Origin: Rana temporaria
Lineage: Eukaryota > Chordata > Amphibia > Anura > Ranidae
Reading direction: 5' to 3'
Assembly: GCF_905171775.1 (NCBI RefSeq)
Contig: NC_053499.1
Coordinates: forward strand, 81,614,907 to 81,678,906
DNA length: 64,000 bases
A program made the position numbers and the translations under genes. The notes beneath the pieces are model-generated. The model was not told where the DNA came from and ran no database searches. It saw nothing but the letters and a program-made list of their open reading frames with translations. Position 1 is the stretch's first letter; every line of letters begins with the position of its first letter. Below are positions 1 through 10,180 of this stretch, one piece after another.

Positions 1-889
1 TGTTTCTTCTTGCTGACAGGCACAGCTGGAGCAGATGTTGGGGGAAGGTGTGCAGGCTCTGGGACTGGGAGGATGTCACTGCTGCTCAGGTCAGGTCTTC
101 TCTCTCACTCCCTCTCGCGCTGTTCCTTCCAGTCAGCCTCCTGCTGCTCACCGGGGCCACCACTCTCTGTTGTTGGCTGCTGTTCTCAGATGCTGTTGCT
201 CTCCCTCTCAGTTGCTGCAAATGTGTCCCTCTCTGCTATGTCAGGGGGCGGCCTCGGTCGGAGCTCAGCTTTGTTGGGCCCCAGGAGACAGAGCTGTAGC
301 GCGGAGGTTGGAGGAGGAGGAGGAGGAAGTGAAATCCTCCCGCGCTTTCAGCACTGAACAAGGAGGGGTGCACTTCAGCCGTGATGTCACTGGTTGCTAC
401 ACGCCAAGCGGCACAGGCGTTAGCAACCAGTGCAGCAACCACCTCCTCCCTCCAGCGCAGCGTAATGACCAGAGTCTCTCTCTCACCGCCACTGATTATA
501 CCGATGTGAGAGAGAGAGACTCGGTCGAGACTGCAGTCAGATTTTCGGGCCGGGCCCCACTCGGCTGCGGGCCCCATAGCGCCCGCGTGGGTCGCTATGG
601 CGGTAGTTCCGCCACTGCAGCCAAGGTACTTTGAGCCTGGGTGACAGAGGATGAGGAGGATGAGGACGGCTTGGTCATCCACTCTACCAACTCTTCTGCA
701 TGTTTTGGCTCAACACGGCCAGCTGCCGGAAAAAAGGACAAGCGTGTCCCACGGCCACATACTAAGGATGCACTGTGTCCATGACCAGCCCTGTTGGCTC
801 TAGACACAGAGCCTGCTTGCCCTCTTTTAGTGGCCTGTGAGAGTCTGTTGGCCTTCCAGACATAGTGTATTTGATGTATTTGTAATGTA
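1..889 (-). mobile_element. hAT transposon 1, segment left of the PLE-1 insertion
   Basis: This stretch has no intact ORF. Positions about 630-870 match 55700-55900 closely, sharing the phrases around 'cttggtcatccactctacc' and 'gcctgcttgccctctttta'. There the same sequence lies just upstream of a BED-finger hAT ORF on the minus strand, so it is read as hAT 5' leader or N-terminal sequence. The transposase body would lie to the left of the window. The element resumes at 10059 after a 9.2-kb insertion. Confidence 0.6.
876..889. repeat. Left target-site duplication of PLE-1
   Basis: The 14-mer gtatttgtaatgta occurs here and again at 10059-10072, exactly flanking PLE-1. Removing 890-10072 rejoins a continuous hAT sequence. 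Coordinates are good to about 2 bases. Confidence 0.8.
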
Positions 890-1686
890 TGAAGAATACT
901 GTGACAGAAATAATTTGACAACATTTGGCTGCTTGGGGCCAGTGTATGTCAATATTTAGGTCGGGGGGAGGGGGGGAAAAAGGATTTTGGGAGGGACTTT
1001 TCGCGGCACTGATAAAGACAAACTGATAAAAAAATATCACAATTTATTAAACAAAAAAGAAAATAAGTATAATACAAGGACAGTTTAAGAACAAACCCCA
1101 CATTTCACAACAGAAAGCAAAAAACAGACTGTGTCTTAATGTAAGGAATTGATGACCTCGACCGGTTTCGCGGTGATTTACCGCTTCTTCAGGAGGAAAT
1201 TCTTTTCTTTTCTAAAAGGTATGCATAGACATATAAATAAACAAGCAGAATATATAATATGAGTATACATTTGTACAATTCAATACAATGCGTTATATAG
1301 TGGAGCCGAGCACTCACCCAGGTTGGTCATATGATCAGACGTGGAGCCTGGTATAAGCCTTCCGTGGCGCGTGGAGGGGGATATTTTATTTAGACGGGCT
1401 CTATTGAGGTGAGGAGTAGAATAAATCATGTATACAAGGAATGATCAATTAATTATTGGGGTGTGGGTCACCAGTAGGTGAAAGGAAGTGTGTGTGAGTG
1501 GCAGACAAAAAAGGGGGGGGAAAAAAAAGAAAGAAAATGAGGGGGGAGGGAGAAAGGGAGAAAAGAGGAAGGGGAGGGAAGGGGGGGTAAGTAGGTAAAA
1601 GAAGGAGAGAAATAGGGGGGGAGGGGGGAGAGGAGGGGGAAAAGGGAATGAAGAAGGAAGAGGTTGTTTGAGGGAGAGAGGAAGGG
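890..1686. repeat. PLE-1 left inverted arm (3' end of the element)
   Basis: About 797 bp, the reverse complement of 9183-9980 with very few visible differences. It starts at the TSD, contains an A/T-rich stretch with TTTAATAAATT on the minus strand (possible polyadenylation signal) and a minus-strand hammerhead, and ends in a purine-rich tract. Confidence 0.85.
1145..1202 (-). ncRNA. Hammerhead ribozyme motif, left arm of PLE-1
   Basis: On the minus strand: CTGAAGA (core CUGANGA) at 1192-1186, then stem II GCGGT/ACCGC around loop AAATC, then GAAA at 1169-1166, then the short palindromic stem III ACCGGT and cleavage triplet GTC. Stem I pairs CCTC with GAGG and, across an internal loop, GAATT with AATTC. 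Very short palindromic stem III is the known hallmark of PLE hammerheads, which may act as dimers. Activity has not been shown. Confidence 0.75.
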
Positions 1687-3517
1687 GGGCAGGGGGGAGG
1701 GAAAAGAAAGGGACAATAGGGGGAGGGTGAGGTTGGGATTTAGAATGGTTGGGGTTAGGGTTAACATGAAGGGGGAGAAAGGGGGGGGGAAGGGGATAAG
1801 GAAGAGTAGAAAGGGGGAAGGGTGGGGGAAAGAGAGAATGGGGGAAGAGGAAAAGAAAGAATGGGGGAGGAGGAAGGGAGGTAAGGAAAAAAGGGGGGGG
1901 AAGGGGAAAAGGGGGGACGGATCAGTGAAGTGGTGCATAAAGTGTCTGGACAAGGGGAAAAAATAGAAGGAAAAAGCAGGCAGGAGTGTAAAGGAAAAAA
2001 GGGGGGGGGAGGGGGGGAGGTTGGAGGTTGGAAAAGACAGACGGGGGTGTAAAGGAAAAAAGGGGGGGGGGGAGAGGGGGAGAGGTTGATGTGGAGGACG
2101 GGTATGGATGAAATGTGTGGGATACAGGAGGGACAGGGGAAGTGGGGGGAGGAGAGGGGATGGGGGGGGGAAGGAGGGAGATTGGGAAAACGGGGAAGTG
2201 GGGGTTGGTTTGAAAGGGGGGAAGAAGGGGGGGGGAAAGGGAAAGTGTGGGGTAAAATAAATGGAGGAGGGGGAGGGGAGGAGAGGAGGGAAAAGGAAAT
2301 AGAGAGAGAAGTGGGCCGTGAGATGGCTAGTGAGGATCATAAAATAGTGACCCTAATAAGAAAACATCCGCATATACAGAAAATGCATTGTTATATGCAG
2401 GGATACATAGAAATGGGGGGGGGGGGTGGTGAACGGGGAAAGCCCATCAATAGAAACGTCAGTGAGTAAGGAAAATCCAACACCAAGGTGACCAACCAAC
2501 AAGGTACATTCCATAAAGGGTCCTTACCAGGACTGCAGCAAAGGTACGCAGGTTACTGGGGCACAGAGAACCGGACAATAATAGCCATATATGTACTATC
2601 ACAAACTGCCAGGATACAGGCAAGCATTAGGCACTCGATCCAACTGAGAATTCCAAAGGAAGGAGTTTTTAGCCATAAAAAAAGATTAAAGGGTCAGTAG
2701 GAGAAGAGCCTTTGTGATAAGGCATAAATCTTACTCACCTAGGCTCAAGAGTGTCCACGTGTGTCCCCAGGGAGAGCATCCGTGCTAACTCACAGAAGCG
2801 GCTGTGTCAGCCGCTTTTGTAAGTATCCCTGGACAGCGCGTGACGTCATCGAATTGCGACGCCGCCGCCGTCCAACGTCCCACCAATCCCAGCACCTGAG
2901 TGCATGGGTGTGCAGCTACTGACCCAATGGCATGACGCCAGGTCATAGGTTGCAAGCAGAGAGCACCGATTGGTGCTCTTTGCCGGGGACGACACTCCAC
3001 GCGCCAATCAAAGGGAGGAACCAGGTCCGGGGGCCGATCAATCAACCAGGCTTGTCAGAGCTCCAGAAAACGCACCATATTATAAATAGAAAATACATAG
3101 ACATTTATATCGCATGGACAGCAGTAAACAAAATCAATATAAATACATATAAATGGTGGGGGGTTAGTCCACCATAATGCTTGGCTATTGGTTCAGAGTT
3201 AGAGGTTAATTGTTACCAAGACGGGATGCTGGAGTAACATCAGACATTTATCCTTTAGTGTCCATATAAATATATATTGAGGCAGATTGAAGCCTCACAA
3301 ATTAATGCCACAATCTATTTAAAGATAGATGGCGATTAGGACATCAGCAAGGGAAGGCAAGGAAGGGTGGGAGGGAAAGGTGGAAAAAGGTAAAGGGAAG
3401 GGTAATGAAGGATCAAGGAAGAAGGAAAAAAGGGGGGGGGCGGAAAGAAGGGGGGAGAGTGGGTGGGTGGGGGTTTTTTTGGAGACTGGGAGAGAATCCA
3501 TTATTGAATTATTAATG
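1687..3517 (-). other. PLE-1 3' non-coding region with purine tracts
   Basis: There is no credible gene here. Positions 1687-2330 are almost pure G/A on the plus strand (pyrimidine tract in element sense), so the long apparent minus-strand reading frame there is low complexity. Positions 2750-3060 are GC-richer and CpG-containing. Positions 3329-3480 are purine-rich again. PLE-3 has a comparable order (stop codon, polypyrimidine tract, GC-rich block, hammerhead), which suggests a family-wide 3' layout. Confidence 0.55.
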
Positions 3518-3910
3518 TTAACGTAAAAAGGATTTGTAGGAGTTCATTTCATTTATTCCTGGGAATGTCGTGGCATTGAGATGCTCGATCCACAGGCATT
3601 CTTTTTGTAAAATGGTTCTATTCCAGTCTCCCCCCCGTGGATGTTGTGGGATTATTTCCAAAATAAAAAACTTTACAACAGAGAGATCATATCTGTGGTA
3701 AAGTCCAATATGACGCCCTACTGTTGTTAATTTCCCTACGTTTGAATCGTACAGGTGATCACCCATGCGTTGCCGAAATTCTCTAAAGGTCTTGCCTATA
3801 TAAAAGGCTCCACAGATACAAATCATAAGATAGACAATACCCCTTGTGCCACAATTGGCCAGGAAGGGGGGGGTAAAAGTCTTCACCATTAGGTAATAGA
3901 AAATGTTCAC
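3518..3910 (-). pseudogene. Authentic C-terminus of PLE-1 ORF2 (GIY-YIG end), frameshifted
   Basis: The minus-strand translation gives the GIY-YIG core (CGTRGIVYLMICICGAFYIG) and then a C-terminal tail with CLWIEHLNATTFPGINE, resembling the PLE-3 ending RWIYTLRATQHPGLNE. This is therefore the true 3' end of ORF2. The main ORF2 at 5612-8011 ends differently because tandem duplication separated them. One extra G in the G-run near 3866 (8 G, against 7 in the other copies) shifts the frame at the N-terminal side. Confidence 0.75.
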
Positions 3911-3998
3911 CTTCCATCACCCACGGGCATCTTGGGCAGTTGCCACATTTATAGGTGCCCCTGGGTGATGTATGTGTTGTATGTTCTGTGGTATAGTG

Positions 3999-6082
3999 AA
4001 AAAATGGATATTACCGCGCTTATCAAAGGAGGGGAAACAGAGAGGGGAAGAAAGGGGGAGGGGAAATGAAAGTGATGAGAAGTGGAGGTACAGCTGCGGC
4101 ACTGGAAGGTGTATCAAACCATAAGCAATTGAAAATGGGGAGGGTAGTGCTGCGCTAATCAGTGGTGAATGGATAAGTGAATAAACAGGTGGGGGAGGGG
4201 AATGAAAGTAGGTGTAATTGAAATGAGGAGCAATATAGCCCAAATGGCATCAGCATAAAAATAAATATAAATGATCAGTGAACAATAACAGTAATGGTGC
4301 AAATCATATAACTACACAGGTTCCTCTTAATGTGATGAAATACACTATAAGTAATGGTGCAAAGAAATTCCAGGTAACTGTGCTAAGTGACACTCCTATA
4401 CTGGTGATAAACAGTCCATCAACAGAGTTTGAAAAATATTAGCAAAAAATATAAGTAAAATTTCAAAAGTCCAAGAAAGCAAAAGTGCAAGTGTAGGTCC
4501 GCAATATGGAGTGAGAGGAAAATGGGTATCCAGTGATCCTTTTAGGGTAAGTAAGGATGTCCCCTTACCTTACTGCTGTAAGGTAACAGCATATAGATCC
4601 AACCACATTAGATGGTTCACTCGATGGGCTCTGATCCAACAACGGCAGGTCCTCTTTGGAGTTCTCGTCCCAGATTGGTCAGTTTCTCGCCCCAAAGAAA
4701 TAAAGCATCGATGGTGTGATACCGTTTTATCATGTCTGTGGTAAAGTCCAATATGACGCCCTACTGTTGTTAATTTCCCTACGTTTGAATCGTACAGGTG
4801 ATCACCCATGCGTTGCCGAAATTCTCTAAAGGTCTTGCCTATATAAAAGGCTCCACAGATACAAATCATAAGATAGACAATACCCCTTGTGCCACAATTG
4901 GCCAGGAAGGGGGGGTAAAAGTCTTCACCATTAGGTAATAGAAAATGTTCACCTTCCATCACCCACGGGCATCTTGGGCAGTTGCCACATTTATAGGTGC
5001 CCCTGGGTGATGTATGTGTTGTATGTTCTGTGGTATAGTGAAAAAATGGATATTACCGCGCTTATCAAAGGAGGGGAAACAGAGAGGGGAAGAAAGGGGG
5101 AGGGGAAATGAAAGTGATGAGAAGTGGAGGTACAGCTGCGGCACTGGAAGGTGTATCAAACCATAAGCAATTGAAAATGGGGAGGGTAGTGCTGCGCTAA
5201 TCAGTGGTGAATGGATAAGTGAATAAACAGGTGGGGGAGGGGAATGAAAGTAGGTGTAATTGAAATGAGGAGCAATATAGCCCAAATGGCATCAGCATAA
5301 AAATAAATATAAATGATCAGTGAACAATAACAGTAATGGTGCAAATCATATAACTACACAGGTTCCTCTTAATGTGATGAAATACACTATAAGTAATGGT
5401 GCAAAGAAATTCCAGGTAACTGTGCTAAGTGACACTCCTATACTGGTGATAAACAGTCCATCAACAGAGTTTGAAAAATATTAGCAAAAAATATAAGTAA
5501 AATTTCAAAAGTCCAAGAAAGCAAAAGTGCAAGTGTAGGTCCGCAATATGGAGTGAGAGGAAAATGGGTATCCAGTGATCCTTTTAGGGTAAGTAAGGAT
5601 GTCCCCTTACCTTACTGCTGTAAGGTAACAGCATATAGATCCAACCACATTAGATGGTTCACTCGATGGGCTCTGATCCAACAACGGCAGGTCCTCTTTG
5701 GAGTTCTCGTCCCAGATTGGTCAGTTTCTCGCCCCAAAGAAATAAAGCATCGATGGTGTGATACCGTTTTATCATGTCTGTGGTAAAGTCCAATATGACG
5801 CCCTACTGTTGTTAATTTCCCTACGTTTGAATCGTACAGGTGATCACCCATGCGTTGCCGAAATTCTCTAAAGGTCTTGCCTATATAAAAGGCTCCACAG
5901 ATACAAATCATAAGATAGACAATACCCCTTGTGCCACAATTGGCCAGGAAGGGGGGGTAAAAGTCTTCACCATTAGGTAATAGAAAATGTTCACCTTCCA
6001 TCACCCACGGGCATCTTGGGCAGTTGCCACATTTATAGGTGCCCCTGGGTGATGTATGTGTTGTATGTTCTGTGGTATAGTG
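3999..6082. repeat. Two-unit 1042-bp tandem duplication inside PLE-1
   Basis: Units 3999-5040 and 5041-6082 appear identical by eye. Each unit consists of about 735 bp of non-coding sequence and about 307 bp of ORF2 3' coding sequence (the GIY-YIG part). A third partial copy of the coding part lies at about 3692-3998. Both units end at tatagtg. The right one continues into normal ORF2, the left ones into the non-coding spacer. The lack of divergence argues for a recent event. Confidence 0.9.
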
Positions 6083-8011
6083 ACTCTTAGTCAATCGGTC
6101 GCGTAGTGAATGGGCCCGGCGAAACACCATTTCAGGTTGTTGTTTGACGTATTTTTTCAAAATATTGTTTTCAGCGAGGATGTGCCAATTAGCTTGCAAT
6201 ATATTGCGCAATTCATTATGGTGTGCGGAGTACGTTGTAATGAATCGTACTGACTCGTGTTTACGTTTTTTTATATTTTTTGAGGGATCGTACAGCAGGG
6301 AGTGTCTCGGTCGAAGGCACGCCCTGTTGTAGGCCTTTTTTAAATTAGTGTGGGTATAGCCACGGGCAAGGAGGCAGTCTCGTAATTCGTCCGCCTGTCT
6401 TTTAAAGTCTGTTAATATTGTACAATTCCTCCGCAACCGTAGGTATTGGGCAAATGGGATACTTCGGATAAGAGGTTTAGGGTGGGCGCTGGAAGCATAT
6501 AGAAGGGTATTACCCGCTGTTGGTTTTCTATAGAGGTCGGTATACAATGTGCCGTCAGCCTGTTTGATGACGGTCAGGTCCAAGAAGGGGACCTGGCTTT
6601 CATCAAACACCACCGTGAACTTTAAATTAAATTCATTGATATTGAGTGTCTGTACGAACTCAAGTAGAGATTCACTTGAACCCGTCCAAATAATGAACAG
6701 GTCGTCTATGAATCGATACCATACCAATATCTTGTCCATAAATCTACTGTATAGTTCACTTGCATTCAAAAAACGTTCCCACGCACCTAGATATAGGTTT
6801 GCGTAGGCTGGGGCACAGGAGGTGCCCATAGCCACGCCCTGAGTTTGTAAGAACAGTTCGTCATTAAAAATAAAATGATTTTTGGTCAAAATAAACAATA
6901 ACAACTGTAAAACAAAGTTCACTAAAGGCCAGGAAGTGTTCTCCTGTTCATAAAGGAAAGAGCCAGCCATCCTGACTCCCTGCTCGTGGGGGATGCTCGA
7001 GTACAGAGCCTCTACATCCAAAGCCACGAGCAGGGCGTCAGGAGGGACTTGGATTCCCTCAATGTGTCTTAACAAGTCCGAAGTGTCTTTAATAAAGGAC
7101 GGGAGACTGGTCACATGTGGCATAAGGAAGGCATCGACAAACCTACTAGCACGGTCTGTAAGTGAGTCGATGCCTGAGATAATCGGACGTCCAGGTGGCT
7201 TTTGTAAACTTTTGTGGGTTTTTGGGAGGGCATAAAAGGTAGGAAGGCGAGGAAACTTAGGGACAAGATACTCAAGGGTGTCCTTCTCTATAAGGCCTTG
7301 ATGGTAGGCCTCAAGACAAATTGTCTTGAGTTCAAAGGAGAAGGAGTCAATAAGGGTAGGGGAAATACGACAATACCAATGGTGGTTGTTTAATATAGAT
7401 AGGCACATCTCCTGATAGAATGAATGTGTCATCAAAACAATGTTGCCCCCCTTGTCTGATTGTTTAATCACGATTTTGGGGTTCTTTTGTAAGGTTTTCA
7501 GGGCTTTAGTTTGATTCTCAGTTAAGTTTGGAGTGGCCTTCTGCCATTCCTGACGTTTAAGGTCACGTATTGTGGCCTGTACGAAAGACCAGATTGAGGG
7601 ACAGGACATTAAATCCGGAAACTTCCTAGACGGGAGGCGAAATGACTTGGGGGAGGAAGGAAGGGAAGGACATACAGGTGGAGGCACCTGGGATGGGCTG
7701 GAATCTGGAGCGGAAGAAGGCTCCATTTCTTCTGGGTTACTCTCATCGTAAAGGAGCATGAGATCGCGGAGCGCACGGAACTCAGCCACTGTGAATTGCT
7801 TAGTGCGCTCCGCGAGCTCATGCTCCAACCTCACACGAGTTCGGCCATCATCAAAAATAAATTTATATGTCAAATTACGAGCAAAGAGGTACAAGTCTTT
7901 AATTGTGTGTGTTACTTTAAGGGGGTCGAGTGGGCAGAAGCCTAACCCCAGTTGTAAGACTGAAGACTGATCCTCAGATAGTGCATAGGGGGTGAGATTA
8001 ATGATATTCAA
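5612..8011 (-). CDS. PLE-1 ORF2: reverse transcriptase with GIY-YIG endonuclease
   Basis: A 799-codon open frame on the minus strand. The N-terminal region carries the PLE DKG motif (KQSDKGGNIVLM, about residue 185). RT motifs follow: RPIISGIDSL, LDVEALYSSIP (motif A Asp), QGVAMGTSCAPAYANLYLG (motif B), and RFIDDLFIIW (motif C, F-I-D-D). Then a Cys-rich CGNCPRC segment and a GIY-YIG domain (GIVYLMIC...FYIGKT). The product would copy RNA into DNA, with the endonuclease opening the target. The last ~50 codons come from the duplicated non-coding spacer and replace the true C-terminus seen at 3518-3910. The frame opens with TTG overlapping the ORF1 stop. The first in-frame ATG lies ~87 codons in, so expression probably depends on ORF1 (frameshift, reinitiation or splicing). 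Confidence 0.88.
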   Translation of the reverse strand: MNIINLTPYALSEDQSSVLQLGLGFCPLDPLKVTHTIKDLYLFARNLTYKFIFDDGRTRVRLEHELAERTKQFTVAEFRALRDLMLLYDESNPEEMEPSSAPDSSPSQVPPPVCPSLPSSPKSFRLPSRKFPDLMSCPSIWSFVQATIRDLKRQEWQKATPNLTENQTKALKTLQKNPKIVIKQSDKGGNIVLMTHSFYQEMCLSILNNHHWYCRISPTLIDSFSFELKTICLEAYHQGLIEKDTLEYLVPKFPRLPTFYALPKTHKSLQKPPGRPIISGIDSLTDRASRFVDAFLMPHVTSLPSFIKDTSDLLRHIEGIQVPPDALLVALDVEALYSSIPHEQGVRMAGSFLYEQENTSWPLVNFVLQLLLFILTKNHFIFNDELFLQTQGVAMGTSCAPAYANLYLGAWERFLNASELYSRFMDKILVWYRFIDDLFIIWTGSSESLLEFVQTLNINEFNLKFTVVFDESQVPFLDLTVIKQADGTLYTDLYRKPTAGNTLLYASSAHPKPLIRSIPFAQYLRLRRNCTILTDFKRQADELRDCLLARGYTHTNLKKAYNRACLRPRHSLLYDPSKNIKKRKHESVRFITTYSAHHNELRNILQANWHILAENNILKKYVKQQPEMVFRRAHSLRDRLTKSHYTTEHTTHTSPRGTYKCGNCPRCPWVMEGEHFLLPNGEDFYPPFLANCGTRGIVYLMICICGAFYIGKTFREFRQRMGDHLYDSNVGKLTTVGRHIGLYHRHDKTVSHHRCFISLGRETDQSGTRTPKRTCRCWIRAHRVNHLMWLDLYAVTLQQ

Positions 8012-9018
8012 TTGATTGTTTTGAGGGGAGTGGGTTGTAGTGGAGTTGGCAAGGTTTGATTGGGTTTTAGGACGAAAGTATCCAGGTTGCCTTGTTGTTT
8101 TTTTATGTCTAAAAAAATGGTGTCGTCACTAATTTTTGTATATCTGTTGGTCATTAGGGCAGTATTCAATACCTTGGGAATGGCACCATGTAATGACGTG
8201 GATATTGCTAGATTTTCTGTGGGTAGATTGGTATCGACTAAGTCACCTGCTGTGGGTACACGCTTTTGAGTACTTTTCAGGGCTTTTTTATCTTTTTTAG
8301 TGAGGGGTGGCTGGGGAGGTGTAACTCCACCATATCTCAACCTCTTACGGGTAGAAATAGTCCCTGGAGTACTCGGAAACCGTGTACCACTAGTCTGGGA
8401 GGCCATTGAAGAAATTGATGAGTCAGACTCAACCTCAGTATTGGGATTGCCAGGGTGTCTATTACGGTTAGGGTTTCTCCTACCGGTTAGGCCAGAGGCC
8501 CACTTATAGGCGTATCCCTCAGTATAGGCGGTCTTGTCCTTATTGAACTTGGTCTGTTTTTGGCAGATAATATCTTTGTTTAGGGTTTCCAAACGCAGTT
8601 TTAATTCTTTCCACTTATCGGCAAAAACTTGATTGCCGTTTAGGTGTGAAGATTGTATGTTCATGCCTTCAATTTCTTTATCCAAGGTTATCATATCTTG
8701 GGTGTATTGTGTCACTAAAGTTTTTATAAGTTCAGTGCTACAGTTCAAAAGGGTCTTTTCCCAATTCTTTTTAAATTCAGGTGTAGGATCTTTTATGGTG
8801 GGGAAGATTTGTACCCGTAGCCCAATAGGGCAAATATTTTCCAGCAGATATCGCCTAAAAAATTCTATATGCCAATATAAGTGTGACTTTCGTTTAAGAA
8901 GAGCATACATTTTCAAAAAATACGTTTTTAAATCATTTTCAAGTTTATGCGTATTAAGGCAAGATGTTTGAATAGTTGACATGAAACCAGTCCAATCAGT
9001 GCCGAGAACCTCCATCAT
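8008..9018 (-). CDS. PLE-1 ORF1 (unknown function)
   Basis: 336 codons starting at ATG-ATG (9018) and ending at TGA 8010-8008, overlapping the first ORF2 codon by two bases. ORF2 lies in the -1 frame. The protein has a conserved-looking segment RYLLENICPIGLRVQIFPT followed by a helical, charged stretch, then a basic, Ser/Thr/Pro-rich C-terminal half (STRKRLRYG, KKDKKALKSTQKR). PLE-2 has a corresponding decayed ORF at the same place and in the same relative frame. A nucleic-acid-binding or Gag-like role is plausible from the basic region, but no domain is recognised. Confidence 0.75.
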   Translation of the reverse strand: MMEVLGTDWTGFMSTIQTSCLNTHKLENDLKTYFLKMYALLKRKSHLYWHIEFFRRYLLENICPIGLRVQIFPTIKDPTPEFKKNWEKTLLNCSTELIKTLVTQYTQDMITLDKEIEGMNIQSSHLNGNQVFADKWKELKLRLETLNKDIICQKQTKFNKDKTAYTEGYAYKWASGLTGRRNPNRNRHPGNPNTEVESDSSISSMASQTSGTRFPSTPGTISTRKRLRYGGVTPPQPPLTKKDKKALKSTQKRVPTAGDLVDTNLPTENLAISTSLHGAIPKVLNTALMTNRYTKISDDTIFLDIKKQQGNLDTFVLKPNQTLPTPLQPTPLKTIN

Positions 9019-9182
9019 AGAATTGGGAAAGGGGGGAAGGGAGAAAGGGGATCCAGTCTGGGCAAAAAGCCAAACAACTCAGTAATATAGCCAAGCGATC
9101 ACTTTACAGAGTGATGGGGTGTAGTAATTAGAGTTTAGAGGCACTCAAAGGGTAAGCAGAGTCCTGTTCCGGGGTAAAGGGA

Positions 9183-9980
9183 CCCTTCCTCTCTCCCTCA
9201 AACAACCTCTTCCTTCTTCATTCCCTTTTCCCCCTCCTCTCCCCCCTCCCCCCCCCTATTTCTCTCCTTCTTTTACCTACTTACCCCCCCTTCCCTCCCC
9301 TTCCTCTTTTCTCCCTTTCTCCCTCCCCCCTCATTTTCTTTCTTTCCCCCCCCCCCCTTTTTTGTCTGCCACTCACACACACTTCCTTTCACCTACTGGT
9401 GACCCACACCCCAATAATTAATTGATCATTCCTTGTATACATGATTTATTCTACTCCTCACCTCAATAGAGCCCGTCTAAATAAAATATCCCCCTCCACG
9501 CGCCACGGAAGGCTTATACCAGGCTCCACGTCTGATCATATGACCAACCTGGGTGAGTGCTCGGCTCCACTATATAACGCATTGTATTGAATTGTACAAA
9601 TGTATACTCATATTATATATTCTGCTTGTTTATTTATATGTCTATGCATACCTTTTAGAAAAGAAAAGAATTTCCTCCTGAAGAAGCGGTAAATCACCGC
9701 GAAACCGGTCGAGGTCATCAATTCCTTACATTAAGACACAGTCTGTTTTTTGCTTTCTGTTGTGAAATGTGGGGTTTGTTCTTAAACTGTCCTTGTATTA
9801 TACTTATTTTCTTTTTTGTTTAATAAATTGTGATATTTTTTTATCAGTTTGTCTTTATCAGTGCCGCGAAAAGTCCCTCCCAAAATCCTTTTTCCCCCCC
9901 TCCCCCCGACCTAAATATTGACATACACTGGCCCCAAGCAGCCAAATGTTGTCAAATTATTTCTGTCACAGTATTCTTCA
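9183..9980. repeat. PLE-1 right inverted arm (5' end of the element)
   Basis: The reverse complement of 890-1686. The inner end is a pyrimidine tract (9183-9360). The outer end reads gtattcttca, 78 bp before the right TSD. Confidence 0.85.
9668..9725 (+). ncRNA. Hammerhead ribozyme motif, right arm of PLE-1
   Basis: The mirror copy of the motif at 1145-1202, now on the plus strand: CTGAAGA, stem II GCGGT/ACCGC, GAAA, palindromic ACCGGT, GTC cleavage triplet, stem I CCTC/GAGG plus GAATT/AATTC. Relative to the PLE ORFs this copy is antisense. Confidence 0.75.
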
Positions 9981-10072
9981 TATTAAATGGGATGTAGGCA
10001 CCTTGTTACTTTTTGCATTTTTATTCTAAAAGAGGCGACACTCTTCCCTTTTTCTCAAGTATTTGTAATGTA
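9981..10072. other. PLE-1 78-bp terminal tail plus right TSD
   Basis: Positions 9981-10058 lie between the inverted arm and the right TSD (10059-10072) and have no counterpart at the left end. A one-sided extension next to an inverted pLTR is also seen in the fold-back element at 24937-25029. Confidence 0.7.
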
Positions 10073-10125
10073 CTTGAATAGGTACACCAGGAATGGCCTG
10101 CAGTGAGATGTAGCTGCACACAAGT

Positions 10126-10180
<55 letters not shown>

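Larger units (their letters stand above)
890..10058 (-). mobile_element. PLE-1, near-complete Penelope-like retroelement
   Basis: A 9.2-kb insertion bounded by a 14-bp direct repeat. Reading on the minus strand from the right end, it holds a 78-bp unique tail (9981-10058), an inverted arm (9183-9980), ORF1 (9018-8008), ORF2 with RT and GIY-YIG (8011 leftward), a 1042-bp tandem duplication, a long 3' region with purine tracts, and the second arm (1686-890). Each arm holds a hammerhead-ribozyme motif. Terminal repeats called pLTRs, in direct or inverted orientation, together with hammerheads, are established for Penelope-like elements. ORF integrity and the intact TSD suggest recent activity. 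The subfamily (Neptune- or Poseidon-like) is inference. Confidence 0.85.

Noticed and set aside
1468..2340. A 290-codon minus-strand open frame rich in Pro, Phe, Ser
   Set aside because: It is the translation of an almost pure G/A tract. There is no domain and only simple-sequence composition. The same applies to frames at 56324-57659.
3917..4243. 108-codon frame repeated at 4959-5285 as a conserved small protein
   Set aside because: The repeat is explained by the 1042-bp DNA duplication; the frame is low complexity and shows no independent conservation.
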